NCBI RefSeq assembly: GCF_000317615.1
Contig: NC_019780.1
Span: 310,001-374,000, forward strand
DNA from: Dactylococcopsis salina PCC 8305
GTDB taxonomy: Bacteria; Cyanobacteriota; Cyanobacteriia; Cyanobacteriales; Rubidibacteraceae
Reading direction: 5' to 3'
DNA length: 64,000 bases
Each line of letters starts with the position of its first letter. Positions within the stretch are counted from its first letter, which is position 1. Made by a program: the position numbers and the translations under genes. Below, one piece after another: positions 18,501 through 31,900 of this stretch. The notes beneath the pieces were generated by a model. That model was not told the DNA's origin. It was given only the letters and a program-made list of their open reading frames with translations, and ran no database searches.

Positions 18501-21500
18501 TTAAATAGAAGTGAGATCAGCAAGATTGGCTTGAATTTCCTCTAGAGATAAAGAAGAATCAGGGGAAATTGCGCCATTAATCAAAGCCTCACCAGCAAAA
18601 GCATCCCCAAACAAGAAGCGCACCGCGATAATGCCATCGGAAAGAGGATTAATTTCCCCATCCTCGTCAATATCGAGGAAACCTTCATCAACTCCGATTT
18701 GGAGATGGTCACGAATTTCTGGTAAGCTGCGACTTGCCTCAGCACCGATCGCGCCATTAATCAAGTCATCATTACTAAACGCATCACCAAAGAGAAAGCG
18801 CACAGTCATAATGCCATCGGAAAGCGGACTAATTTCCCCATTTCCATCAATGTCTAATGACCAATCTATTGTTTCATCAACGTCGGTTACTTCGATTTGG
18901 AAGTTTTCGGTGATGATTCCGCCGTTTCCATCTGCTGCGGTGACTTCTAGTTCATAAATGTTGTCCTCATCAGCGTCTATGGGGTTTTCAAAGTCGGGAG
19001 GATTATTAAACTCTAATTCTCCTGTATCAGGATTAATCGTAAATAATCCTTGGTCAGCGCCACCCGTGAGGGAGAAAGTAACTTCATCCCCATCTGGATC
19101 ATCTGCTTGGAGAGAGAGCGGCGCGATCGCGTTTTCTTCAATAGTTTGTAAGGAATCAGAAGTAATGATTGGAGGTTCATTAGTCTCTTCTGAAACATCC
19201 AACACTTCTATGTTGAGCGTTTGACTGGTGTTTCCACCGTTTCCATCTGCTACGGTGACTTCTAGTTCATAAATGTTATCCTCATCAGCGTCTATGGGAT
19301 TTTCAAAGTCTGGGGCTTCAATAAAGCTCAAGTTACCATCAACATCAACGGTAAATAATCCTTGGTCAGCACCACCAGCTAAGGACAGGGTTACGTTATC
19401 CCCATCAGGGTCTTCTACTTCTAAAGCAACAGCAGTGGTATTTTCATCGACTGTAACTTGGGTATCGACAAAGTTGGGTGGGACATTATCATCATTAACA
19501 TTATCTGTGATTCCGTTGATGGTAATCGTCACTTCTGCGGTATCGGTGCCGCCGTTGCCATCAGAGACAGTGTAGGTAAAGATATCTTCGCCTGTTTCAC
19601 CATCGTTGAGGTTTTCAAACGCACTGTTGGGGTTAAAAATGTAGCTGCCATCAACGTTAACCGTTAATAAGGCTCCCGAAGCAAGCTCAAACTCAGTTCC
19701 AACATTGGCAGCATCCCCATTAACCGCACTGATACTGAGGGTGTCTCCCTCATCGGGATCAGTATCGTTAGCGAGAACCCCATTGGCAGCATTGACGTTC
19801 AGTGTTGTCTCTTCATCAGTGCTTGCAGTGTCGTTATTGGCAATAGGAACTTCATTGTCACCAAGTTCAAAGGCCCCGATATCCACTTGTCCATTGAACA
19901 CGCGATCGAAGCCGTCTCCTCGTTGGTCGAAGGGAATCGGTTCTGAGGTATCGCCATCGCTGTCTAAATCAAAGGTATCAGGAGGAATTTGGTTGTTATC
20001 GCCAGCATCGATCGCTGGACTGTCTTCTAAAAGCGCATGAGTGAGAGTAATACCACCATTATCGGCTAAAGGTTCTAGAAGAGGATCGGCATTCAGTACA
20101 CTGTCGCTGGTGGGAATGCTACCATCTTGAATAATGTTAACGCCTTCAGTGGTAACGCCATCTTGTTGGTCGGTTACATCCCCTCCGATACTGTTAGCAA
20201 TGATGCTGTTAGTGAGAGTGACAGTACCAATATCAAGGTTATTCGTAAAATAGTTGTAACTGTAACTGTTATATAGTCCGCCTCCTTGAGTGGCAGTATT
20301 ATCATTGATTGTACTATTGATGATGGTACTGTTGCTTGGGCTTGATGAACCGAGACTGCCAAAAATTCCGCCCCCTTCTTCATTAGCAGAATTACCACTG
20401 ACAGTGCTGTTGGTAAGCATGAATGTGCGATTATTGTAAATTCCGCCGCCACGATTCCCAGAATTGCCACTAATTATGCTATTCGTGAGGCTTGCTGTGC
20501 CATAAGATAAATAAATTCCGCCTCCTTCTTCATCAGCAGAATTGTTACTGACAGTGCTGTTATTCAAATCAAGTGTACCACCGTTAACAATTCCGCCACC
20601 ACGATTAGCAGAATTGCTACTGACACTACTATTGATGATCGTGCTAATTCCCAAGGTGAGAGACTGACTATTAAAAATCCCACCACCCTCACTATCAGCA
20701 GAATTGCCACTAATAATGGTGTTGCTAATGGTTAGATTTTCGCTGCTAAAAATCCCCCCTCCGCGACTAGATGCAGAGTTATCAGTAACGATGCTGTTAA
20801 TAAGGCTTGCCGTACCTTCATTGTCAATCCCCCCGCCAGTTCTCGCACTATTCCCACTAAGAGTACTGTTAGTAAGGGTTAAATTTTCCCGATTTAAAAT
20901 CCCTCCCCCATTCTGAGCAGTTCCTCCACTTATAGTCAAGCCAGAAATTGCCACTGTTTTGCTTACGCTGTTGTCTCCATCGTCAACGGTTAAAACTCGA
21001 TCAAATCCCCCTCCATCTAGTGTCAGTTGATCTTCTCCTAAACCTTCCAAAGTTAAGGATTTATCAATAATTAAATTAGAATTTAGAGTGATCGTTTGTC
21101 CTGCTAAATTAGGAGCAAAGCTGATTGTTCCGCCTTCTTCAGTAAATGCCAAGGCTTCCCGTAAGGAAATATCTCCAGGGCTAAGATCAAAGTCATTTTC
21201 ATCAACTGATGTATCCACAATCAAATTAGCGGACAAACTTGGAACCGTCAAAATAGCTGTTCCACTACCTTGAAACTCTACTGCACCGATATCAATACTG
21301 CTGTTAGCAATGCGAGAGTTACTCGTTTGATCAAAGGGTACTGCTTCTGTTGTATCGCCATCACTGTCAAGGTCAAACTCATCTGTAGGAATCAACCTAT
21401 TGTCACCGAGATCAATCACGGGACTGCCTGCTAAGGGAATCTGGGTTAGTGTCAATCCACCATTATCTTGGAGAGGGGAAAGATTGGGGTCTAAAGTTAA

Positions 21501-22871
21501 CGCACTACTGATGCTACCATCTTCGACCAAGTTGACTCCTTCGGCAATAATTAAACTTCGTCCTCGGACATCTCCACCGACGCTGTTGACAATGATGCTA
21601 TTGCTGATGTTTGCCGTACCGTCATTGTAAATTCCCCCACCTTTAGAGCCGGAGTTACCACTGATGGTGCTGTTGCTGATGCTGATTGTGTCATTAAATC
21701 CATTTTTAACCCCACCTGTAACAGCAGAGTTACCACTGATGGTGCTGTTAATGATACTTGCCGTACCTTGATTGTAAATCCCACCTGCACCAAAAGTAGA
21801 GGAGTTGTTACTAATATTACCACTGATGGTGCTGTTAATAATACTTGCCGTACCGTAATTGTAAATCCCACCTGCACCAAAATTAGAGGAGTTACTACTG
21901 ATAGTGCTGTTAATGATGCTTGCCGTACCTCGATTGTAAATCCCACCTGCACTATCAGCAGAGTTACTACTGATAGTGCTGTTATTAAGGGTTAAATTTT
22001 CATTGTTTCTAATTCCTCCTCCATTAGAGGCGCTTCCGCCACTGATGGTGAGTCCGTCAATGGTTACATCGATCGCGCTTTCAAAATCTCTATCATCAAT
22101 GTTAAACACCCGACTATTGCCACCTGCATCAATGGTAATATCAGGCGTGCCATCATCATCTAAATCGCCATCAATAGTGAGAGCCTTGTCAATATCTAAT
22201 TGACCGTTAGTAAGAGTAATTGTGCCTGAAGCATTAAAAGTAATCGTATCACCAGCATTGGCACTGCTAATTGCTGTCCTCAAAGCTGACTCATCAGGAG
22301 CAATGCTAACAGTCGCTTGCTCAACAATAACTGTTTCCCCATCAATGGTTAAAGTGGCACTGTCGTCTTCTGCTTGCAGTTGGGCTAAAGTTTCTGGATT
22401 TAAATCTTCCCCTTGCATTAAGGAAGCAAAGATCGCGCCCTCATCCCCAGGGCTATCCGTCTCATTAATCTGAGCATCGATCGCGTGTCCGATTTCTTCC
22501 AGCAAGACTGCGGTCACTGCTTCTGGATGATCAGCATTCGCTAAAATCAACTCCTGCGATAAGAAAATCTGGTTAGTTTCCCCAGCATAAGCCCCCAAAG
22601 CTCCCTGTAACTCCGTTGCACTAACAATAGAAAGCCTCGGCAAATTCAGAGGGGCTGATAAGTTTTCTCCCCACTCCTCAGCCTCTCCAAAGGGAAGTTC
22701 CATCTGTTGAACCCAGTCTGGACGGTTCAGAAAATCACTTAACAGTTCATCTGCTTGCTTTAAGGAGTGATGCAATAAGTCATTGGTTACTAAGTCTTGT
22801 GTAAGAAAGGGCTGAGAGTTTAGGGCGATCGTGCCGTTTTTGGCTAAATCTAGCTTGAAGTCTAAAGTCAT
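18501..22871 (-). CDS. Giant exoprotein B (1456 aa): beta-helix, VCBS, cadherin and dockerin-like modules
   Basis: The N-terminus (1-190) has the motif LLEEIGHAIDAQIN followed by DSPGDEGAIFA, resembling a metallopeptidase helix whose first His is Glu. Two right-handed beta-helix blocks follow, made of short NSTISGNS/NGGGI repeats. Each ends in a choice-of-anchor-Q-like segment (SPVIDLGDN near 480-535, SPAIDAGDN near 947-1004), with a SLREALAFTEEGGTISF (CSLREA-like) motif at the second. Then come a VCBS-like domain (1007-1117), two cadherin-like repeats and two C-terminal EF-hand/dockerin-like repeats, LDIDGNGEISPLSDGIMTVR (1335-1456). No Sec signal is seen. Likely a cell-surface or secreted adhesin. 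It lies 96 bases after gene C and 69 before gene A. Confidence 0.85.
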   Translation of the reverse strand: MTLDFKLDLAKNGTIALNSQPFLTQDLVTNDLLHHSLKQADELLSDFLNRPDWVQQMELPFGEAEEWGENLSAPLNLPRLSIVSATELQGALGAYAGETNQIFLSQELILANADHPEAVTAVLLEEIGHAIDAQINETDSPGDEGAIFASLMQGEDLNPETLAQLQAEDDSATLTIDGETVIVEQATVSIAPDESALRTAISSANAGDTITFNASGTITLTNGQLDIDKALTIDGDLDDDGTPDITIDAGGNSRVFNIDDRDFESAIDVTIDGLTISGGSASNGGGIRNNENLTLNNSTISSNSADSAGGIYNRGTASIINSTISSNSSNFGAGGIYNYGTASIINSTISGNISNNSSTFGAGGIYNQGTASIINSTISGNSAVTGGVKNGFNDTISISNSTISGNSGSKGGGIYNDGTANISNSIIVNSVGGDVRGRSLIIAEGVNLVEDGSISSALTLDPNLSPLQDNGGLTLTQIPLAGSPVIDLGDNRLIPTDEFDLDSDGDTTEAVPFDQTSNSRIANSSIDIGAVEFQGSGTAILTVPSLSANLIVDTSVDENDFDLSPGDISLREALAFTEEGGTISFAPNLAGQTITLNSNLIIDKSLTLEGLGEDQLTLDGGGFDRVLTVDDGDNSVSKTVAISGLTISGGTAQNGGGILNRENLTLTNSTLSGNSARTGGGIDNEGTASLINSIVTDNSASSRGGGIFSSENLTISNTIISGNSADSEGGGIFNSQSLTLGISTIINSSVSSNSANRGGGIVNGGTLDLNNSTVSNNSADEEGGGIYLSYGTASLTNSIISGNSGNRGGGIYNNRTFMLTNSTVSGNSANEEGGGIFGSLGSSSPSNSTIINSTINDNTATQGGGLYNSYSYNYFTNNLDIGTVTLTNSIIANSIGGDVTDQQDGVTTEGVNIIQDGSIPTSDSVLNADPLLEPLADNGGITLTHALLEDSPAIDAGDNNQIPPDTFDLDSDGDTSEPIPFDQRGDGFDRVFNGQVDIGAFELGDNEVPIANNDTASTDEETTLNVNAANGVLANDTDPDEGDTLSISAVNGDAANVGTEFELASGALLTVNVDGSYIFNPNSAFENLNDGETGEDIFTYTVSDGNGGTDTAEVTITINGITDNVNDDNVPPNFVDTQVTVDENTTAVALEVEDPDGDNVTLSLAGGADQGLFTVDVDGNLSFIEAPDFENPIDADEDNIYELEVTVADGNGGNTSQTLNIEVLDVSEETNEPPIITSDSLQTIEENAIAPLSLQADDPDGDEVTFSLTGGADQGLFTINPDTGELEFNNPPDFENPIDADEDNIYELEVTAADGNGGIITENFQIEVTDVDETIDWSLDIDGNGEISPLSDGIMTVRFLFGDAFSNDDLINGAIGAEASRSLPEIRDHLQIGVDEGFLDIDEDGEINPLSDGIIAVRFLFGDAFAGEALINGAISPDSSLSLEEIQANLADLTSI

Positions 22872-22967
22872 GGTTAATCAATCTCTCCTGCAATTAATAT
22901 CTGTCAAATCCTCCCAAGAAAGTGGAACGAGTGTTGAACCCGTCCCACTTATTTCGGTATTCACCAA

Positions 22968-25900
22968 CTAGGCGATCGATGCCCCAAATTCTTGATTTAA
23001 GGTAGCGAGATCAGAGAAACCAAATCCCCCTTCACCATCAATGTTGAGGGCGGGGTTTAACTCTTCACTGCTGGTGTTAAATAAGGAATCGGCAAGGGTA
23101 ACATCAGGGAAGCCAACGCTACCGTTATAGTCGATATCACTGTTAAAGGTTGATTCACCTGACAGAGCGACATTCAGTTCCCCGTTTTCGGGATCATTGG
23201 AGAACAGGGTTAAACCGGCCGCCTCATCAATCACTTCTCCGCCAGCATCGGGGGTATAGGTGACAGCGAGTTCTAGGTTTGCTCCGACAGGAATCTCGAC
23301 ACCTGGTAAGTCAAAGAGCGCTTCTCCATTGTCATCAACAGGGGTGGCTGCTTCCACTAAAGCCTCAAAATCAGTGGTCACGCGATCGCGCAGCCCTTCA
23401 CTGACCACAACATCAGAAATCAATAAGGGAGCGTTGCCAGTGTTCTCGATCGATAGGATTTCAGTGCTACCAATTGCGGGACGAACCAAGTTCGAGGGTT
23501 CAGGAGTCACGGTATCTTCGGTGTCACCATCGTCATTTAAGTCTTGTTCCAATTCCGCTTCCGATTGATCAGGAAGAGGGGTGCTGAAACTGATACCGTC
23601 GCTGGTGCTGACGGTTCCCGTCCCACTGGTTACGGTAAAGTTACCTGTAGTGGTGTCTCCGTCTTCATCGGTGACTAATACGCTTAACTCAAAGGGATTT
23701 CCTTCGATGTCCGCCACATCATCCGCATCAGTGACAATAATCGCTCCTGTTTCGGTATTGATACGGAAGGGATTGTTTTCATCGCCATCGCGGTCTTCAT
23801 TACCAGCACTGAAAGCAAAGGAAAGCTCTCCCTCATCAGGATCAAATGCTTCCACAGTATCCACTAACGCTCCCGCAAAGCTCGTGGCATTAATGGGGAA
23901 AGTCGCGCCATTATTGGGAATCACTGGGGCCGCAGGAAGTGCAGTAATATCGACCTCGGCGGTGTTGTTCAACTCTCCATCCCGTGCTTGTACCTCTAAG
24001 CGGAAGGGATTGTCTTCTAGAGTCAGCAGATCATCGGCATCAGCAACGGTGACTTCCCCTGTTTCTGCGTTGATGGTGAAGGGGTTGGTGTCATCCCCAT
24101 CTCGGTCGTCATTACCACCGACGATCGCGTAACTGACGGTATCTCCATCTTCATCAAAGGCAGCGACAACACCGACACCGCGACCGGCTTGGCTACTGGC
24201 GGGAATCGCAAAGCTGGTACTGTTTTCGTCAAATGTTGGCGCTTCATTGACGTTTTCTAAGTTCACGGTTACGGTTTCTACGCCGATCGCCTGCTGTGGA
24301 TCACGAGCAATAACGGTTAGTTCCACTGTGGATTGCGTTTCAAAGTCAAGGGCATTGGGGGCAGTCACCACAATTTCACCCGTAGCGCGATCAATCTCAA
24401 AAGCAGGAAGCCCTTCTTGTTGAGAAGAAGCTAAGAAGTAGCTAATTTCTTCTCCATCGGGTTCGGTGGCGCTGACTGTTCCCACGACTGTCTCAAACGC
24501 TGCATCTTCAGGAATCGTAAAGCTCTGATCCGCCGCGATCGTGGGGGCTTGTGTTCCCAACGGAATCACCAACTCGGTTTCTGTGGTTAAGCCAGTTTCA
24601 TCGCTGATCGCAACGGTGAGGGGGAAGAAGCCAGAGTCTGGAATTTCCTCGATGTTGGCAATGCTGACTTCTCCGTCTGAGTTAATGGCAAAAGCATCAG
24701 CTAAGTTCTCTTCTGGATCATTGCCACTGAGGATTTCATAGCTGAGGGCTGTTCCATCGGGATCGCTGGCGGCGATCGCTCCTACGATATCCCCATCAGC
24801 CGCTTCTGTGGGATTCGTAATCGGATTTAATGTCACCCGTTCTAGGAAACGATTATTAATCACAGGTGCTTCGTTCACATCTTCGAGGTTGACGGTAACT
24901 TCTGCGGTATCCGTTGCTCCCTCTAAATCAGTGACGACGACTTCTAACTCAAAACTGCGATTATCAGCACTTTCAAAGTTTAAATCGTCTCGATCGGCGA
25001 CGAGAATTTCTCCAGAAAATCGATCGATGCGAAATGCACTCAACCCATCACCATCAACATCAGTATTACCTTGATTAATGGAGAAGGTCAAATCTTCCTG
25101 AGAGAGGAGATTATTAAAATCTGGGTCAGTGTGTGGGAAAGTTCCGACAACTGTTCCTCCCGAAGAATTTTCCACAATGTTGAGAGTGGCATTTTCGGCG
25201 ATCGGTGCTTGATTTCCTTCTCCATTTACAGGAATCACCACAGTAGCTTCATTTGTATCACCGCCTCGATCGCTCACCTGAACCGTCAAACGGAAGTTTT
25301 CCCGCACATCATCAGGATCAGTCACAATAATCTCTGCGCCACCATCAGCAAAAGATTGAATCGCTACTGCTTCCGTTCCATCGCCATCAGCGTCATTATT
25401 ACCAGCGATAATATCTAACGTCGGAGACTCTCCCAAGTCTGGATCATTAGCGCTGACCACTCCTGTTAAATCGTCACTGATGACAGGATCAATTTCAACT
25501 TGATCATCTTGCGCGATCGAAGATTCTCCCACCGCGATCGGGCTAAATAAAGCCTCCTCTACCGTCGGAATCTCGTTAACATCTTGCACATTCACCGTCA
25601 AAATCGCGCTTTGAGTTAAACCATTAACATTAGTCGCCGTGAGTTCACCCAAAAGCAATCCTGAATTTGCCTCAAAATCAATATCATCAGCATCATTAAC
25701 AAAGACATTTCCCTGTTCATCAATTCTCAGCGCTGGATTCTCATCCCCATCAAAGTTCGCACTGTCAAGACTTAAAGACTCTAAACCTTCATCTTCATTA
25801 ATGACCACTTGACCCACTTCAAAATCGATCGCGCTGTTTTCTGGAACAGTAAATTCAGTTTCCACAAACGCTGGCGGCGTATCCACTGGAACGGTAACAA

Positions 25901-28900
25901 CGGCGGTTGTCGCGTTCTGTTCATCAGTTTCGGTTTCTGTGGCACTGATTTCTAGTTGGAAAGGAGCGCTGATCAGGGAAGGATCGACAATGGAAATATC
26001 TCCCGCTTCATCAATGGTAAATGCTCCGTTATCGTCACCGCTATTGATGGCAAATTCGAGTAAATCACCCTCTGGGTCAGTAATCGAAGCATTACCGATC
26101 ACCTCTCCCGCTTCGATCGTCGCGGTATTCAGCAGAGGAAGAGTGATGTCATTACCTACTGGTGCTTCATTCACATCAGTGAGGACGATTTCTGGCGAGC
26201 CACTATTCGCTTGTTCCCCATCACTGGCTTGTAATTCTAGAGGGAAGCGATTATTGTCGCTTTCAAAGTCTAGCTCATCTGGGTCAGTTACCGTCAGTTC
26301 CCATTGTCCAGCGTCTGTATTAAAACTGGGATTGCTGAAAGCAAAAATTCCATCCCCATCTAAGTCTTGATTTCCCCCATTGAGGTTAACCGTTAGGTCT
26401 CCATTGGGCGTATTCAGATCGTTTATATTGAGAGGGATTACTGTTCCTTCGGGGCTGTTTTCTGGTAACGGAATCGGATCATTAGTAACAATGGGAGCCG
26501 CCGTCACCGAAACATTAATTTCTCCTGTTCCCGTTACCTGTTCTGCGGAATTATCAGTTGCGGTAATGGTGAGGGTAAAATCTTGAGTTAACTCATCAGG
26601 ATTAAGAACTGTCAGTCGATTCGATTCGTTAATGATAAACGCATTGACTTCGTTCCCATCAGGATCATTGCCACCCGTAATCGCGCTTGTTTCTACAGAT
26701 TGACCAAAATCTGGCTCACTGGTTTCGATGCGATCGAGAGGCTGCAACTGAAAAGCCGTGTTAGCGTTAACCTCGATCGTTTGTGCTTCCACTTGAGGCG
26801 CTTCGTTGATATCTTCTACAGCAATGGTTGGGAAAGCAGTTGTTCCATTTTCTTGATCACGAACTTCAATTTCTAGATCAAAAGACTCTGTTGCTTCAAA
26901 ATCCAATTCATCGCTATCGGTGACAGTGAGTTCCCATTGTCCAGTTTCTTGATTAAAGCTGGGATTACTGAAGACAAAATTGCCATCCCCATCATTGTCT
27001 TGATTTCCATCTTCTAGAGTGACAGTTAATTCTTCTAGAGGAGTATTTGCGTCTTGAATATCGAGGGGGATTACTGTTCCTTCAGGGCTGTTTTCTGGTA
27101 GGGGAATCGGATCATCAGCCTCAAAAGTAGGAATCGCTGTTAGCTCGATCGTTAAATCGGTTGTCGTCGTGAGAGCATCATCAGAGTCATCAGTTGCCGT
27201 CACTTGTAAGGTAAAATCTTGAGTGAGTTCTTCAGGATTTTGCACCTGTAATTCCAGTTCACCGAAATTATCTTCTGTAATGGTAAAAGCACTGCGATCG
27301 TTGCCATCAGGATCATTGCCACCAGTAATCGCTAAACTGACATTCTGCCCATCTGGTTCTTCTACCTCAATTGTTCCCACTACAGGTAGAACAATCTCTT
27401 CTTCTTCCTCAGCATTTTCCTGATTTTGCTCAAATTCTGCCGTGACTGCATTGACATCTAATTCAAGGGTTTGAGGTTCTAAAATCGGAGCTTCATTGAC
27501 ATCAGTTAATTGAATTTCAGGTTCAGCGATCGCTGAAGTTGCTCCATCGCTGACATGAACTTCTAAAGTGAATGTTCCAGTTTCAGGATCACCATCATCG
27601 AGATTGTAATCGGCTTCAAAATCCAAATCATCAGTATCATTAACTGGAACTTCCCACTGTCCAAACTCTGAATTAAAGATGGGCTCTCCAAAGGCAAACT
27701 GACCATCTTCATCAAGGTCTTGATTCCCACCAACCAAAGTTACGATTAAATTTTCAGAGTTAGTATCCTCATCTCGAATATTCAGAGCAACTGTATCGCC
27801 CTCAACACTGTCTTCCAGTAATTTCAGAGGGTTGCTTTCTATAACGGGACGGACAGAGGAAACATCAATTGTAATTTCTGCCGTGCCTGTAATTGCGCCA
27901 CCACCAGTTGCCTCTACCTCTAAAGTAAAGGAACTTTGGGTTAATTCTTCTGGATTTTGGACAATCAGTTCAAATTCACCTAAACCATTTTGCTGAACGG
28001 CAAAAGCGTCAACCCCATTACCATTGGGATCGTTACCGTCAAGAATTGTCACATTATTAACGCCTAATCCATCATTAGGTTCAGAAATGGAAAGGCTTCC
28101 CACTAAAGGCTCTTCTTCAGCAACAGCCGCGTCAACGGACAAAGTGCTATCTTGAATCTCGTTAACATCAACCAGGGAAACAGTGGAAGAAACCGAGTCG
28201 GAGTTTCCTTGAGGATCAATCGCCTCAATTTCTAAATTAAATTCTTGATTAGGGAATTGTTCAAAATCTAACTCGTCAGTGTCTGTAATCAGAAGTTCCC
28301 ATTCCCCTGTTTCCGAGTTAAATTGTGTGTCACCAAAGACATTCGTACCATCCTCATCATTGTCTTGATTTCCATCAACAAGCGTGACGGTTAATTCCTG
28401 TAGATCAGTATTCTCATCTTGGATATTCAGAGTAAGAACAGAACTATTTTCGGGGAGATCAATGTTGCTACCATCAATAACTGGGAAAGGATTGATGGGA
28501 GTGGGGACAATAACTTCTCCTGTTCCAGTTAATCCTTCGTTATCCGTAGCCGTTACTTCTAGGGTGAAGAAGTCTTCAGTTAGATCGTCAGGGTCTTGAA
28601 CAATAAGTTCAAAGTTACCAAAATCTTCATCAATCCGAAAAGCATCGATTCCATCTCCGTCAGCATCGGTATTACCACTGGTGATCTCTACCGAAGCAAT
28701 GGAATCGTTAAAGTCTGGGTCAGATACAGAAATCGTATCGACATCCTGATCAACAAACGCGAAGTCTGGATCAACTGTGTTCAATACCTCCTCTTCTACA
28801 ACCGGTGCCTCATTGACATTGGTTAGGGAAACATTTATAAAATCACTAACTGTGGCAAGGTCAGCGCTGATTGCTGGTGGGTCAGGATCGATTACTTCTA

Positions 28901-31900
28901 TTTCTAGATTGAAGTTATCAGGTAGGAGAGAGTCTTCCAAATCTAACTCGTCACTGTCCGTAATGGGTAATTCCCACTGTTGGTCAGTGTCATTAAATTC
29001 TGGCTCACCAAAGACATTCGTTTCATCGCTATCATTATCTTGATTCCCATCCAGGAGTGTCACTGTTAAATCAGCTAAGTTGTTTCCATCTTGAATATCT
29101 AGAGGAAGAACAGCGCTGTTTTCAGGAAGGTCAATTGGACTGTCATTGATAACAGGGAGAGGATTCGTCGGAGTGGGGATAATGATTTGTCCCGTGCTGG
29201 TTAAGCTGTCATTATCATCTTGAGTTGCTGTCACCTCTAAGATAAAGAAATCCTGAGTTAATTCCGCAGGATCAGCGATGGTAATTGTCCCAGAATTTGG
29301 ATCAATATCAAAAGCATTGATCGTGTCGCCATCAGGATTGTTGCCATCTGTAATCGCGAGAGTGAAAGCGTCACCTTCAGGGTCAGAATCTGAAACAAAT
29401 CCAACAGTATCACCAACTAAAGCCGTAGTTGGATCAACCGAATTTAAGACCGCATCATCAACAGTAGGTGCTTCATCTAGTTCAACCGTTATAGTAGCAG
29501 TATCAGCACCGAGATCATCGGTTGCTTCTATCTCTAGATTGAAGCTATTTGGGAAATTTTCCAAATCAAACTCGTCACTGTCCGTAATGGGTAATTCCCA
29601 CTGTTGGTCAGTGTCATTAAATTCTGGCTCACCAAAGACATTCGTTTCATCGCTATCATTATCTTGATTCCCATCCAGGAGTGTCACTGTTAAATCAGCT
29701 AAGTTGTTTCCATCTTGAATATCTAGAGGAAGAACAGCGCTGTTTTCAGGAAGGTCAATTTGACTGTCATTGATAACAGGGAGAGGATTCGTCGGAGTGG
29801 GAATAATAATTTGTCCCGTGCTGGTTAAACTCGGATCATCATCTTGAGTTGCTGTCACCTCTAAGATAGAGAAATCCTGAGTTAATTCCGCAGGATCAGC
29901 GATGGTAATTGTCCCAGAATTTGGATCAATATCAAAAGCATTGATCGTGTCGCCATCAGGATCGTTGCCATCAGTAATCGCGAGAGTGAAAGCGTCACCT
30001 TCAGGATCATCTGCATCAACAGTTCCGACAAGATCACCTGCTTGAATGGGATTCTCTGGATCAGCTGGATCAACCGAATTTAAGACCGCATCATCAACAG
30101 TAGGTGCTTCATCTAGTTCAACCGTTATAGTAGCAGTATCAGCACCGAGATCATCGGTTGCTTCTATCTCTAGACTAAAACGATCGGGGAAGCCTTCAGC
30201 ATTTAACTCGTCACTGTCAGTAACCGTTATTTGCAATTGTCCACTGTCTGGGTTAAATACTGGTTCGCTAAAGACGTTTGTACCATCTCCATCATTGTCC
30301 GGATTCCCATTAAGAATGTTAACTGTTAAGTCTGCTAAGTTAGTGTTTTCGTCAGTAATCTCAAGAGGAATGGGTGTCCCATCAGCACTGGTTTCAGCAA
30401 TCTCAGTGAATGAATTATTAACAACTGGAATTGGTTCATCAACAATGGGAACAGGTGCAATGGGAATTGTAACCGTTGCTGTGTCAGAGGGTAAAGTCTC
30501 ATCAACCGTATCAGTAGCAGTGACGGTGAGAGTAAAGTTAGTTGTCGTGAGTTCAGTGAGTTCAGTGAGGTCAGCAATAGTGATATTTCCCTCTGCGTCG
30601 ATCGCAAAAGCGCCAATGCCATTACCATCAGGATCATTACCATCGGTAATCTCTAAGTTAACTGGCTCTCCTTCTGGATCATTAACCGTAATACCATCTA
30701 CCAAATCATCGGTTGCAATGGAACGAGGATCAACTTCGTCAAACGTTGCATCCTCAACAGTAGGCGCTTCATTGACATCGGTTAGATCAACATTAATCGA
30801 GCTTGGTATAGTGATGTCCCCATCGCTGACGCTAATATCAACGGTCAACCCCTCAGAGGTTTCAAAATCTAGGTTTAACTCATCACTATCCGTAATTGTG
30901 ATTTCCCACTGTCCTGTTTCTTCGTTAAATGCCGGCTCACTAAAAGCATTCAGATCATCCCCGTCATTATCTTGATTATTCCGTAGCGTAACGCTTACTA
31001 AGCCACCGATGGGAGTATCGACATCTGACAGAGGAAGAGCGATAACGGTGTCATTGCCACTGTTTTCTGGGATTTCAACTGTCTCACTGCTCAAAAATGG
31101 GGCGGTATTGACAGGAATAGTAACTTCTGCGGTGTCCGTTAAATTGCTATCAACACTATCAGTTGCGGTAACAGTGAGAGTAAATTCTGCCTGATTCAGG
31201 GTTGCGGGGTCAACAACGAGGCTAATTTCTCCATTTTCATTAATTGCAAATGCCCCACTGTCATTTCCCCCATCAATGCTAAAGCTAATGGGGTCGCCAT
31301 CAGGATCAGCGCTGGGAACTGTTCCCAGAATGTTGTCAATCGCAGCAGTGCTAGGATTAACTCGCTCTAGGGTGGTATCAAGGACAAGCGGTGCGTCATT
31401 TTCAGCAGTATCGGCGGGAATCCCAATTAAAATCGGTTCAGATTCTGCTCCTTCACTGTCAATGACGGTGACTTCAAATTCTAGATTGTCGCCGAGTTGA
31501 GCGCGATCGCCGATGAAAATTTCACCTGTAGCGGTAATGGTGGCGGAGTCAAGATTAAACCCTCCCACTTCATTAATCGAGAAGCGAAAATCTTGTCCTT
31601 CAGGATCGCTCACGTCCCCATCGGGATCAGTAAAACCTGTAATCTGTCCGACAATTGCCCCGTTACCATCATCATTGGGTATCCCATCAATATCAACAAC
31701 TGATAATAGCTGGCTGCTGTTTTCAAAAACAGGGGCTTCGTTAATGTCTGCTAGACGAACATCATATTCACCTGTGTCGGAATCTTCGCCATCACTGGCT
31801 TCAATCTCTAAGGAGAAATGGAACTCACCATTCTCTAATTGTTCAGGGCTTAAATTTTCAAAATTGAGATCATCGCTATCATTAACAGTAACTTCCCACT

